Assembly: GCA_002413265.1 (NCBI GenBank)
Contig: DHWR01000309.1
Coordinates: 4,727 to 14,343 of the forward strand
Length of the DNA stretch: 9,617 nt
Origin: Chloroflexi bacterium UBA5177
Lineage (GTDB): Bacteria; Chloroflexota; UBA5177
Direction of reading: 5' to 3'
Both the position numbers and the translations under genes were made by a program. This document shows, piece after piece, positions 1-5,549 of this stretch. Every line of letters starts with the position of its first letter. The first letter of the stretch is position 1. A model generated the notes under the pieces. It saw only the letters and a program-made list of their open reading frames with translations, did not search any database and was not told where the DNA came from.

Positions 1-65
1 CCCCCAAAGTAAGGTTCCAGGGCATCCATTGTAGCCATCGTACACGCCATCCATTCGGCTGACAT
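1..65 (-). CDS. Possible 5' end of a gene leaving the left edge
   Basis: A minus-strand ATG at 63-65 opens a frame that stays open to the window edge, preceded by an in-frame TAG twelve bases upstream of the ATG. It would encode a peptide beginning MSAEWMACTMATMDALEPYF. The only support is position: it lies about 30 bases downstream of a convincing leftward promoter (TATAAT at 102-107). There is no Shine-Dalgarno sequence at this ATG, and 21 codons are too few to judge coding potential. A second frame starting at the ATG at 52-54 is also open to the edge. I do not recognise the product. Confidence 0.2.
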   Translation of the reverse strand, partial: MSAEWMACTMATMDALEPYFG

Positions 66-96
66 GATGCAAATGCACTACGCGCGACCTGCTTCC

Positions 97-127
97 CTGA
101 CATTATACGGACATCGGAGAATATATG
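97..127 (+). promoter_or_regulatory. Putative sigma70 promoter of the biosynthetic operon
   Basis: A -35-like CTGACA lies at 97-102 (5 of 6 to TTGACA). It is followed after 17-19 bases by an AT-rich AATATATG stretch at 120-127 that could serve as the -10, either AATATA at 120-125 or TATATG at 122-127. The -10 match is mediocre. The site lies about 130 bases upstream of the lipoprotein start and is the best promoter candidate ahead of the plus-strand operon. It overlaps the leftward promoter almost completely. Confidence 0.35.
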
Positions 128-131
128 TCAG
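102..131 (-). promoter_or_regulatory. Putative sigma70 promoter directed leftward
   Basis: On the minus strand the box CTGACA (plus 126-131, 5 of 6 to the -35 consensus) is separated by 18 bases from a perfect TATAAT (plus 102-107). This is the best -35/-10 pair I found in the window. Transcription would begin near position 95 and run out of the window to the left, so the element implies a divergently transcribed neighbour. The 6-base inverted repeat TGACAT (98-103) / ATGTCA (125-130) underlies both promoters and could also be an operator half-site pair. Confidence 0.45.
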
Positions 132-258
132 TGTGTGACTGCTTCGACGTGACGAACAGGCAGCGCAGTGTTCCTTGCTTCCTCTGGCACCGGCAGCGTG
201 CCGTTTCATCGAGCTGGAGCGAGGTAAGGGCGGTCCTTCGCGATTAGAATGTCGTGCA

Positions 259-708
259 ATGCGACAAACAGTGTTCCTCATCTTGCTTGGCCTGGGGATC
301 GCCGGATGCCGGGGCACGCAAGCTTACACATCCGAGGACTTGGTGCAGGTTCGGAGCGCCTACGCGACCTTGCAACCGATCTATGTTCATTTCAAGGCCG
401 ACTATCTACGTGGTGACAAAGGGGGAATTCTTTCCTACTTCCAGCGCGAACAAGCCGCGTGTCGGGTGGTCGACGCAATCGATTCGCGCGACACCATCGA
501 TCCCAACGTGAAGTTGTTCCAGGCAAGTATTGAACTGGATAGCCTGTGCAACGCCATCGAGAGCGCGTACGCGTACTGGGCATCGCACCACCATTACTCG
601 TACGACAAATCGATCACGCCGTACCCGCCCAACGACGCGTTTCTGATTGCCGGTACGGATCTACCGAAGATGCCCGGGTATTTGAAACGCCCGAGCAACC
701 TGGCTTGA
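259..708 (+). CDS. Small predicted lipoprotein, function unknown
   Basis: This encodes a 149-residue protein with a short lipoprotein signal: MRQ, a hydrophobic stretch at residues 4-14, then a lipobox IAGC ending at Cys17, which would be lipidated after signal peptidase II cleavage. The ATG at 259 is chosen over an in-frame TTG at 175, because the longer form would bury the signal peptide 28 residues inside the protein. No clear Shine-Dalgarno sequence precedes the ATG. The mature part is mostly soluble and probably helical. It carries two further cysteines (68 and 97) that could pair in the periplasm, and an HHHY cluster near residues 110-113. I do not recognise a family. It is the first gene of the operon, ending 10 bases before the methyltransferase, so a link to export, storage or sensing of the operon's product is possible but unproven. 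Confidence 0.75.
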   Translation: MRQTVFLILLGLGIAGCRGTQAYTSEDLVQVRSAYATLQPIYVHFKADYLRGDKGGILSYFQREQAACRVVDAIDSRDTIDPNVKLFQASIELDSLCNAIESAYAYWASHHHYSYDKSITPYPPNDAFLIAGTDLPKMPGYLKRPSNLA

Positions 709-718
709 GGCGGAATGC

Positions 719-1429
719 GTGTCCAGGCCATCCTCGCGAAGCTCTGCCCTAGAGCTTCTCGACTCACCTGCCTCCATTTCGTCGGAAATTGCCGAGAACC
801 TGGCTGACATACGTCGGATGAACGTGCGGTTCGGCGGAACATCGCTGGCCATTCGCTGTCTGCTGCAGATAGTTGCCGGCCGACCGGCAGTCACGTTATT
901 GGACGTCGCCACCGGCTCCGCCGACGTTCCCCTTGCCCAGCTGAAGTGGGCTGAGCGCGCCGGCTTCCAACTCCAGGTGACCGCGATCGATGTAAGTCGA
1001 GAGGTCCTATCGGAGGCCAGGAACCTCATCTCCCACGACGAGGTGGAACTGTGCCTGGCTGACGCGCGCCATCTGCCCTGGCCCGATCGATCTTTCGATG
1101 TCGTGCAGAGCTGTCTGGCGCTGCACCACTTCGAACCGTCCGACGCCCGGAGCGTTCTTATGGAGATGTGGCGAGTGGCGCGTGCCGGCATTGTGATCAC
1201 CGACCTCTACAGGTCTCGCACGGCTTACCTTGCAGCTCGGTTAGCTACGCGGCTCACGGCTCGAAGTTGGGTAACGCGCCACGACGGCCCTCTGTCGGTG
1301 CTCCGCTCATACACACCGTCAGAGTTAGCAACTCTGGCGGAAGTGGCGGGCATATCCGGAGTGAGGGTCCGTCGCCACCTCTTTTTTCGCCAGAGCTTGA
1401 TCGCCATCAAGGCAGAACATGAGCGGTGA
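719..1429 (+). CDS. Class I SAM-dependent methyltransferase (UbiE/MenG-like fold)
   Basis: This 236-residue protein transfers a methyl group from S-adenosylmethionine to an unidentified small molecule. The Rossmann-fold landmarks are in order: motif I LLDVATGSADVP at residues 60-71, the acidic ribose-binding Asp91 in TAIDVS, the adenine-loop motif ADARHLPWPDRSFDVV at 114-129, and ALHHF at 134-138. The N-terminus (ELLDSP..., then ENLADIRRMN and a GG pair near 39-40) matches methyltransferases commonly encoded beside type III polyketide synthases and FAD oxidoreductases. That N-terminal block supports the GTG start at 719, which is preceded by GAGGCGGA at 707-714. An ATG at 715 is out of frame. 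The last 11 bases overlap the oxidoreductase gene, so the two are translationally coupled. The substrate is probably a phenolic, quinone or polyketide intermediate, judged only from neighbours. Confidence 0.85.
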   Translation: MSRPSSRSSALELLDSPASISSEIAENLADIRRMNVRFGGTSLAIRCLLQIVAGRPAVTLLDVATGSADVPLAQLKWAERAGFQLQVTAIDVSREVLSEARNLISHDEVELCLADARHLPWPDRSFDVVQSCLALHHFEPSDARSVLMEMWRVARAGIVITDLYRSRTAYLAARLATRLTARSWVTRHDGPLSVLRSYTPSELATLAEVAGISGVRVRRHLFFRQSLIAIKAEHER

Positions 1430-2615
1430 CTGGGATGTGGCGGTGGTCGGCGCGGGTCCTGCTGGAGCAACGACTGCGTACCTTCTCGCGCGCCAAGGAC
1501 ATCGTGTCGCACTTCTCGATCGCCAGCACTTCCCCCGTCCCAAGGCATGCGCGGAGTATTTGAGTCCCGGTGTGCGGCGAGTTTTGGAGGACATCGGGTT
1601 GGAGACGCAGGTTCTACGAGGAGCCAGACAGGTCAGCGGCATGGACGTGATCTCTCCGTCCGGAAAGATCCTGCGGCTCAGTTACTCGCAGTCGGGCCGA
1701 GCGGAGTGCGCAGCTTCGCTCCCCCGTCACACGTTCGATGAAGCACTCGTTCGAGCGGCGGTAGATGCGGGCGCGCAGTTGCACGAAGGGTTTGTAGCGC
1801 ATGCGGTGATGCGTGACGACGGCCGCGTTCGTGGCGTCATGGGCTCGACTTCCGGCCGGAGCATGCAGTTTCGCGCGCCGGTTACGGTCGTTGCCGACGG
1901 ACATCGTTCGACAACCAGCCGCAGCCTTGGGATGGCTCGTGTTCCCCGCTGGCCGTTTCGGATGGGCTTGGTCGCGCATGCAGAAGGGGTGGCACTCGAC
2001 GGCTCGTATGGTCAGATGCACGTGACTCGCGAAGGCTACTGCGGCATCGCTCCGCTACCGGGAGGGCTCTTCAACGTCGCGATGGTGGTGCCGGTGTCTG
2101 CCCTGAAGCGATCCCGACTCAGCGTTGCCAGCTTTTTCGACGCGTGGATCGCCCGTCATGAGCGGCTTCACGCCGTCCTTTCCGGAGCCCGATTGGTTTC
2201 TCCTGTTCGCGGGGTTGCTCCGATCGGCAGTCGTGCCTCCCATGCCTCGGCCCCTGGCGCACTCTTGGTTGGCGATGCGGCCGGCTTCTTCGACCCCTTC
2301 ACTGGTGAAGGCATTTACCGAGCGCTTCGTGGCGCGCAGCTCGCGGCAGAAACAGCGGAGATCGTCCTGTCCGTTCCCGATATCGTTGACTTCTCCATGT
2401 ACGATCGGCTTCGGACGCGAGAGTTTCGGAGGAAGTCCGCGGTGACTGCACTGGTGCAGGTGTTCGTGCAGCACCCTGCCGCGCTCGATTACGCCATTTC
2501 CCGCCTTCGGAGGCGTGAAGCAGCGCTGTCGACCCTGGCAAACGTACTCGGGGACGTAGAGGACGCGGGTCAATTCTTGCATCCGAGCATGCTCTGGTCG
2601 GCCCTTCGGCCTTGA
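1419..2615 (+). CDS. FAD-dependent oxidoreductase, geranylgeranyl reductase-like family
   Basis: This 398-residue flavoprotein has the p-hydroxybenzoate-hydroxylase-type fold. The FAD-binding GAGPAGA lies at residues 11-17 with the acidic end of beta-2 at Asp34. It is followed by the family's FPRPKACAEYLSPG segment (38-51), a VVADG motif at 157-161 and the second FAD motif LLVGDAAGFFDPFTGEGI (282-299). The FPRxKxCxE segment and the wide FTGEGI loop are typical of the geranylgeranyl reductase-like branch, which includes both hydroxylases and double-bond reductases, so I cannot say which reaction it performs. The ATG at 1419 has AAGG six bases upstream and overlaps the methyltransferase gene by 11 bases. 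Its own stop TGA overlaps the TTG start of the next gene. In related loci this enzyme and the methyltransferase tailor a type III polyketide. Here the likely partner is the ketosynthase two genes downstream. Confidence 0.85.
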   Translation: MSGDWDVAVVGAGPAGATTAYLLARQGHRVALLDRQHFPRPKACAEYLSPGVRRVLEDIGLETQVLRGARQVSGMDVISPSGKILRLSYSQSGRAECAASLPRHTFDEALVRAAVDAGAQLHEGFVAHAVMRDDGRVRGVMGSTSGRSMQFRAPVTVVADGHRSTTSRSLGMARVPRWPFRMGLVAHAEGVALDGSYGQMHVTREGYCGIAPLPGGLFNVAMVVPVSALKRSRLSVASFFDAWIARHERLHAVLSGARLVSPVRGVAPIGSRASHASAPGALLVGDAAGFFDPFTGEGIYRALRGAQLAAETAEIVLSVPDIVDFSMYDRLRTREFRRKSAVTALVQVFVQHPAALDYAISRLRRREAALSTLANVLGDVEDAGQFLHPSMLWSALRP

Positions 2616-3097
2616 AGCTGTCGACTCTGCATACCCTTAATCAGGCCGAGATGGATGCACTGCCGCAGGTCGTCTTTCGACTGGCAGGCGCGGTGGAGGA
2701 TTGGCCGGGCCTACTCGATCACTATCGGTATGTGAGCGTGCTTTCGGGGCCGCGAGTGGCAGTACCCGACTGCGAGCGTGTGGTGAAAATGGGAGCCTCA
2801 CACCTATACATTCCGGTCAGCTGGACGGCCAAGCAGACGCTCGATACAAAGGCCCAGGAGGTGCGTTACGAACACATTGAGGGAGTCACCACGGGAATGA
2901 AGGTTGTCTGGCGCATGCGAGCGGCAGACCGAGGCACGATGGTGACGATCGATCACGCATTATCCTCACCTCGCTGGTGGCTCCGTAACCCATTGTCGTC
3001 CTACATTCTGGGCCGTGTTTTCGTGGCCGCCATCGCAGACAAGACGCTGCGTGGAATCAAAGTAGAGGCTGAGAGCAGTTCTCGGCGGAAGAGCTGA
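2612..3097 (+). CDS. SRPBCC / START-like cyclase-aromatase or lipid-binding protein
   Basis: This 161-residue single-domain protein has the features of the SRPBCC (Bet v 1-like) fold. A first beta strand (STLHTLN) is followed by a helix with the recognisable LAGAVEDWPGLLDHYRYV pattern (residues 24-41), later strands around VRYEHIEGVTTGMKVVWRM, and a long C-terminal helix. Members include polyketide cyclase/dehydratases and coenzyme Q-binding proteins; they hold a hydrophobic ligand in a cavity. The TTG start at 2612 overlaps the preceding TGA (TTGA) and lacks a Shine-Dalgarno sequence, which points to translational coupling. The next in-frame ATG (2651) would delete the first strand, so I prefer TTG. 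Its position between an FAD oxidoreductase and a ketosynthase suggests cyclisation or shuttling of the operon's product, by inference. Confidence 0.75.
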   Translation: MKLSTLHTLNQAEMDALPQVVFRLAGAVEDWPGLLDHYRYVSVLSGPRVAVPDCERVVKMGASHLYIPVSWTAKQTLDTKAQEVRYEHIEGVTTGMKVVWRMRAADRGTMVTIDHALSSPRWWLRNPLSSYILGRVFVAAIADKTLRGIKVEAESSSRRKS

Positions 3098-3105
3098 GCG
3101 TCAAC

Positions 3106-4350
3106 ATGCTTCGTCGTGTGGTCATAACCGGGATAGGCGCCATCACTCCCATCGGACACGGCGCCGCTGGTCTGTGGAAAGGGGTGTCTGAGGGGCGGAG
3201 CGCCGTGCGTCGCCTCACTCGGTTCGATCCGAGCGAATTTCGTTCGCAAAACGCAGCCCAGATTGAGGACTTCGACCCGCGTGACTACATGGAGCAGCGC
3301 ACGGTGCGTAAGCTCGATCGGTTCGCGCAGCTAGGCGTGGCGGCGTCGCGACAGGCCATGCTGGACGCGGGCATATCCCTGGACAGGCAAGACCGCTCTC
3401 GTGTCGGCGTCTCCATGGGCTCGGCTCTAGGGGGGCTGTCGTATGCAGAGGGTCAACACGTCCGATACATGAATGGGGGGATCCGGTCTGTTGACACCAT
3501 GCTTGCCGTCGCCGTTTACGGCGGAGCCAGTGGCGCAAATGTCGCTATCGATCTGGACGTGCGCGGCCCAAATCTGGCGAATGCTAATTCGTGCGCCTCT
3601 GGGGCGATGGCTATCGGGGAGGCGTTTAGGATCATCCGGCGCGGGGAGGCGGACGTCATGCTCGCGGGTGGGGTGGAAGCTCCGCTCGCTCCATTGGTCT
3701 TTGGCTCCTTCTCGCTCATCAAGGCGATGTCCGCGCGAAACGATCACCCGACGTGCGCCTCACGGCCATTCGACGTTGCTCGGGACGGCTTCGTCATGGG
3801 CGAGGGGGCTGCTGTTCTGATCCTGGAGGAGGGGGAGGCCGCTGAGAAGCGTGGCGCCCAGGTTTATGCGGAGCTCGTTGGATACGGTCAGACCAATGAC
3901 GCCTATCACATGACCGCTCCGCGCCCGGACGGGAGCGAAGCCGCCCGAGCAGTTCGCCTGGCCCTGGATGACGCGGCCGTCTCGGTCTCGGACCTCGGCT
4001 ACGTGAATGCCCACGCGACCGGCACGCGTCTCGGTGACATGGCCGAAGCCCGTGCTCTGCGAAGCGCTCTGGGAGAGAACGGCGCTCGTGTTCCGGTGAG
4101 TGGGACAAAGGGCCTGTATGGACATGCGCTGGGCGCATCCGGCGCTATCGAGGCGGGAATCACGGCTATGGCTCTACGCTGCGGGTTCCTCCCAGGAACC
4201 GCAAATCTGAGCGCTGTAGACGATGAATGCAGATTGAATGTCCTGCCTCCGTCGGGACGTCGAGAAGAGATAGACTTCGCCCTCAGCACCTCGTTTGGCT
4301 TCGGAGGGTCGAATGCCGCGCTGCTCTTCGCGCGACCTACGATTGCCTGA
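3106..4350 (+). CDS. FabF-like beta-ketoacyl-ACP synthase
   Basis: This 414-residue condensing enzyme is the usual length for a FabF/KAS II protein. The N-terminal VVITGIGAITPIG is diagnostic. The catalytic triad is complete: Cys163 in NANSCASGA, His303 in NAHATGT and His340 in KGLYGHALGASG, with Lys335 also present. The C-terminal GFGGSNAALLF ends the fold. It should decarboxylate malonyl-ACP and condense it with an acyl primer. The motifs HATGTRLGD and SCASG differ a little from housekeeping FabF (HGTST, ACA-type) and, with the gene's location among tailoring enzymes, suggest a dedicated pathway enzyme rather than general fatty acid elongation. No ACP, ketoreductase or dehydratase lies nearby, so partners must come from elsewhere. 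It starts 8 bases after the SRPBCC gene. I would not call it fabF itself. Confidence 0.9.
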   Translation: MLRRVVITGIGAITPIGHGAAGLWKGVSEGRSAVRRLTRFDPSEFRSQNAAQIEDFDPRDYMEQRTVRKLDRFAQLGVAASRQAMLDAGISLDRQDRSRVGVSMGSALGGLSYAEGQHVRYMNGGIRSVDTMLAVAVYGGASGANVAIDLDVRGPNLANANSCASGAMAIGEAFRIIRRGEADVMLAGGVEAPLAPLVFGSFSLIKAMSARNDHPTCASRPFDVARDGFVMGEGAAVLILEEGEAAEKRGAQVYAELVGYGQTNDAYHMTAPRPDGSEAARAVRLALDDAAVSVSDLGYVNAHATGTRLGDMAEARALRSALGENGARVPVSGTKGLYGHALGASGAIEAGITAMALRCGFLPGTANLSAVDDECRLNVLPPSGRREEIDFALSTSFGFGGSNAALLFARPTIA

Positions 4351-4368
4351 TCGCAGGGACGTCAAGCC

Positions 4369-4569
4369 GTGACGGAGGATTCGGAGAGACTTCCCCAGGT
4401 CGGCGAGCGGATAGTGGTTCGGACGCCCGATGGTCACGAGTTCCGTGGCGTCTTGCTGGCGATGCGTGAGGGCAGAGCGGTGGTTCGCCTGGACACTGGC
4501 TGGGTAACCACGTATCCAACTCGGATGGTCTTTAGCGACCGGCCGCGCCGATCCGGAGAGCCTTCATAG
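4369..4569 (+). CDS. Small hypothetical protein, putative SH3-like beta barrel
   Basis: This 66-residue protein starts at GTG, 18 bases after the ketosynthase stop, with a weak AGGG upstream. The middle (residues 11-54) alternates polar and hydrophobic residues in short strands: VGERIVVRTPDG, then EFRGVLLAMREG, RAVVRLDTG and WVTTYPTRMV. Turns at DG, EG and TG give the look of a small SH3/KOW-like barrel. It has no signal peptide, membrane segment or cysteine. The open frame between two operon genes with no slack, and the clean strand pattern, argue that it is real. I do not recognise a named family. Its stop TAG overlaps the proposed ATA start of the antiporter, so it may act as a coupling gene. 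A role beside the ketosynthase or the transporter is unknown. Confidence 0.6.
   Translation: MTEDSERLPQVGERIVVRTPDGHEFRGVLLAMREGRAVVRLDTGWVTTYPTRMVFSDRPRRSGEPS
4555..4568 (+). promoter_or_regulatory. Shine-Dalgarno GGAGAG and ATA start of the antiporter gene
   Basis: The antiporter frame contains no ATG, GTG or TTG between its upstream stop (4533-4535) and codon 46, yet conserved protein sequence begins near codon 20. GGAGAG at 4555-4560 is followed after five bases by ATA at 4566-4568, the ideal distance for initiation. ATA also overlaps the upstream TAG (ATAG), imitating the common ATGA coupling. CTG at 4581 and ATT at 4587 are alternatives without as good a ribosome site. Confidence 0.45.
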
Positions 4570-5549
4570 AGACGGCACTTCTGTGCATTGCCTGGCTGCT
4601 TGGGCTCTCAACGGCTCTCTATTCTTCTGAGAAGCTCGTCCAGTACGCCGCTGCTATCGGCCACACCTACCGCCTGTCCGCTGGTTTTCTCGGCTTTCTG
4701 GTGGCGCTCGGAGCCGACGCGCCGGAGGTGACCTCAGCGATCCTGGCGCTCACCAGTGGTTCGACCGCCGTGGGTCTTGGCGTGGTGTTGGGCTCCAACA
4801 TCTATAACCTTGCGGCTCTTCTCGGTTTTAGCGCGATCGTTACCGGGGGCCTCCGCACCGGCCCCTATCGTCTCACCCTCGATGGTGGAGTAAGCATCGT
4901 GCTCGCGGCACTGACGATCGGGCTTTTGTTCGTGCCGGGTGCGCGCGTGCCTTTAGCCCTTTTAGCGCTACTGATCTTGGCCGGCTACCTCGTGGCCGTC
5001 ACGCTCGGCCCGGTGCGTGTACTTCATGTGTTCGGACGCGATGACCTGGTCAAGGTGGCAATGGTGACGGATGATCCCGAGCTTCCGGAGGTCCACCACA
5101 CGCCGCGAGTAACGGTGGCTTTGATTGTGGTCTGCGCCGTATTCATCGTGGCCGGCAGCGACATCCTGGTGCGGTCGTCCTTGGCTCTAGGCCCACGCCT
5201 TGGCGTGCCTCCCAGCGTCATCGGCACCTTCGTGCTCGCCATTGCAACCAGTCTGCCGAACACCTGGGCCTCGGTTTCGCTGGCGCGTCGCGGTCATGCT
5301 TCGGCCGCCGTCGCCTCCGCGTTCAACAGTAATTCCATCAATGTAGCCTTGGGCGTGGGTCTGCCGTCCCTCTTCGTTTCGCTTCATGCTTCTCATGCCG
5401 CCCGAGTACTCGATGGGCCTTGGATGTTCGGTATGACGGCAGCAGCCGTACTTCTGCTAGCCACTCGCCAAACCCTCTCTCGCTTGGAAGGGGGCGCATT
5501 GCTCGGAATTTACTGCTGCTTCGTGGCCGTTCGTCTAGCCTTTTTCTAG
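4566..5549 (+). CDS. CaCA-superfamily sodium/calcium antiporter-like membrane protein
   Basis: This 327-residue inner-membrane protein has about ten hydrophobic segments and the two inverted alpha repeats of cation/Ca2+ exchangers. Repeat 1 carries ALGADAPEV (residues 47-55, Glu54) and GSNIYN (76-81). Repeat 2 carries AIATSLPNTWASV (about 225-237) and NSNSIN (254-259). In the family each repeat normally supplies a Glu or Asp to the cation site; here the second repeat has Asn232 where Glu is usual. A hydrophilic loop (about 155-181) joins the halves, as expected. The usual family length (about 300-350) is reached only if translation begins near 4566, because the first standard start (GTG 4701) would delete helix 1 and part of repeat 1. 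The probable start is ATA. It is the last gene of the operon, and its stop shares CTAG with the convergent hydrolase gene. Why an ion antiporter belongs with a biosynthetic set is unclear. Confidence 0.8.
   Translation: METALLCIAWLLGLSTALYSSEKLVQYAAAIGHTYRLSAGFLGFLVALGADAPEVTSAILALTSGSTAVGLGVVLGSNIYNLAALLGFSAIVTGGLRTGPYRLTLDGGVSIVLAALTIGLLFVPGARVPLALLALLILAGYLVAVTLGPVRVLHVFGRDDLVKVAMVTDDPELPEVHHTPRVTVALIVVCAVFIVAGSDILVRSSLALGPRLGVPPSVIGTFVLAIATSLPNTWASVSLARRGHASAAVASAFNSNSINVALGVGLPSLFVSLHASHAARVLDGPWMFGMTAAAVLLLATRQTLSRLEGGALLGIYCCFVAVRLAFF

Noticed and set aside
1..258. tRNA or other structured RNA in the left non-coding stretch
   Set aside because: The GGTTCCAGGGC near position 13 recalls a T-arm, but no acceptor, anticodon or D-arm pairing could be found around it.
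78..317. Minus-strand 79-codon frame over the operon leader and lipoprotein start
   Set aside because: It covers the predicted promoters and the lipoprotein signal region, has an arginine/serine-rich composition typical of an antisense shadow, and has no ribosome site.
2598..2612. GGCC-CTTC-GGCC hairpin at the oxidoreductase / SRPBCC junction as a terminator
   Set aside because: The stem is only 4 bp, lies inside coding sequence and has no T-run; the genes overlap and are likely co-transcribed.
4701..5549. Antiporter starting at the GTG at 4701
   Set aside because: Conserved family sequence (SEKLVQYAAAIG, then GFLGFL) continues upstream in frame, and this start would cut into the first ion-binding repeat.
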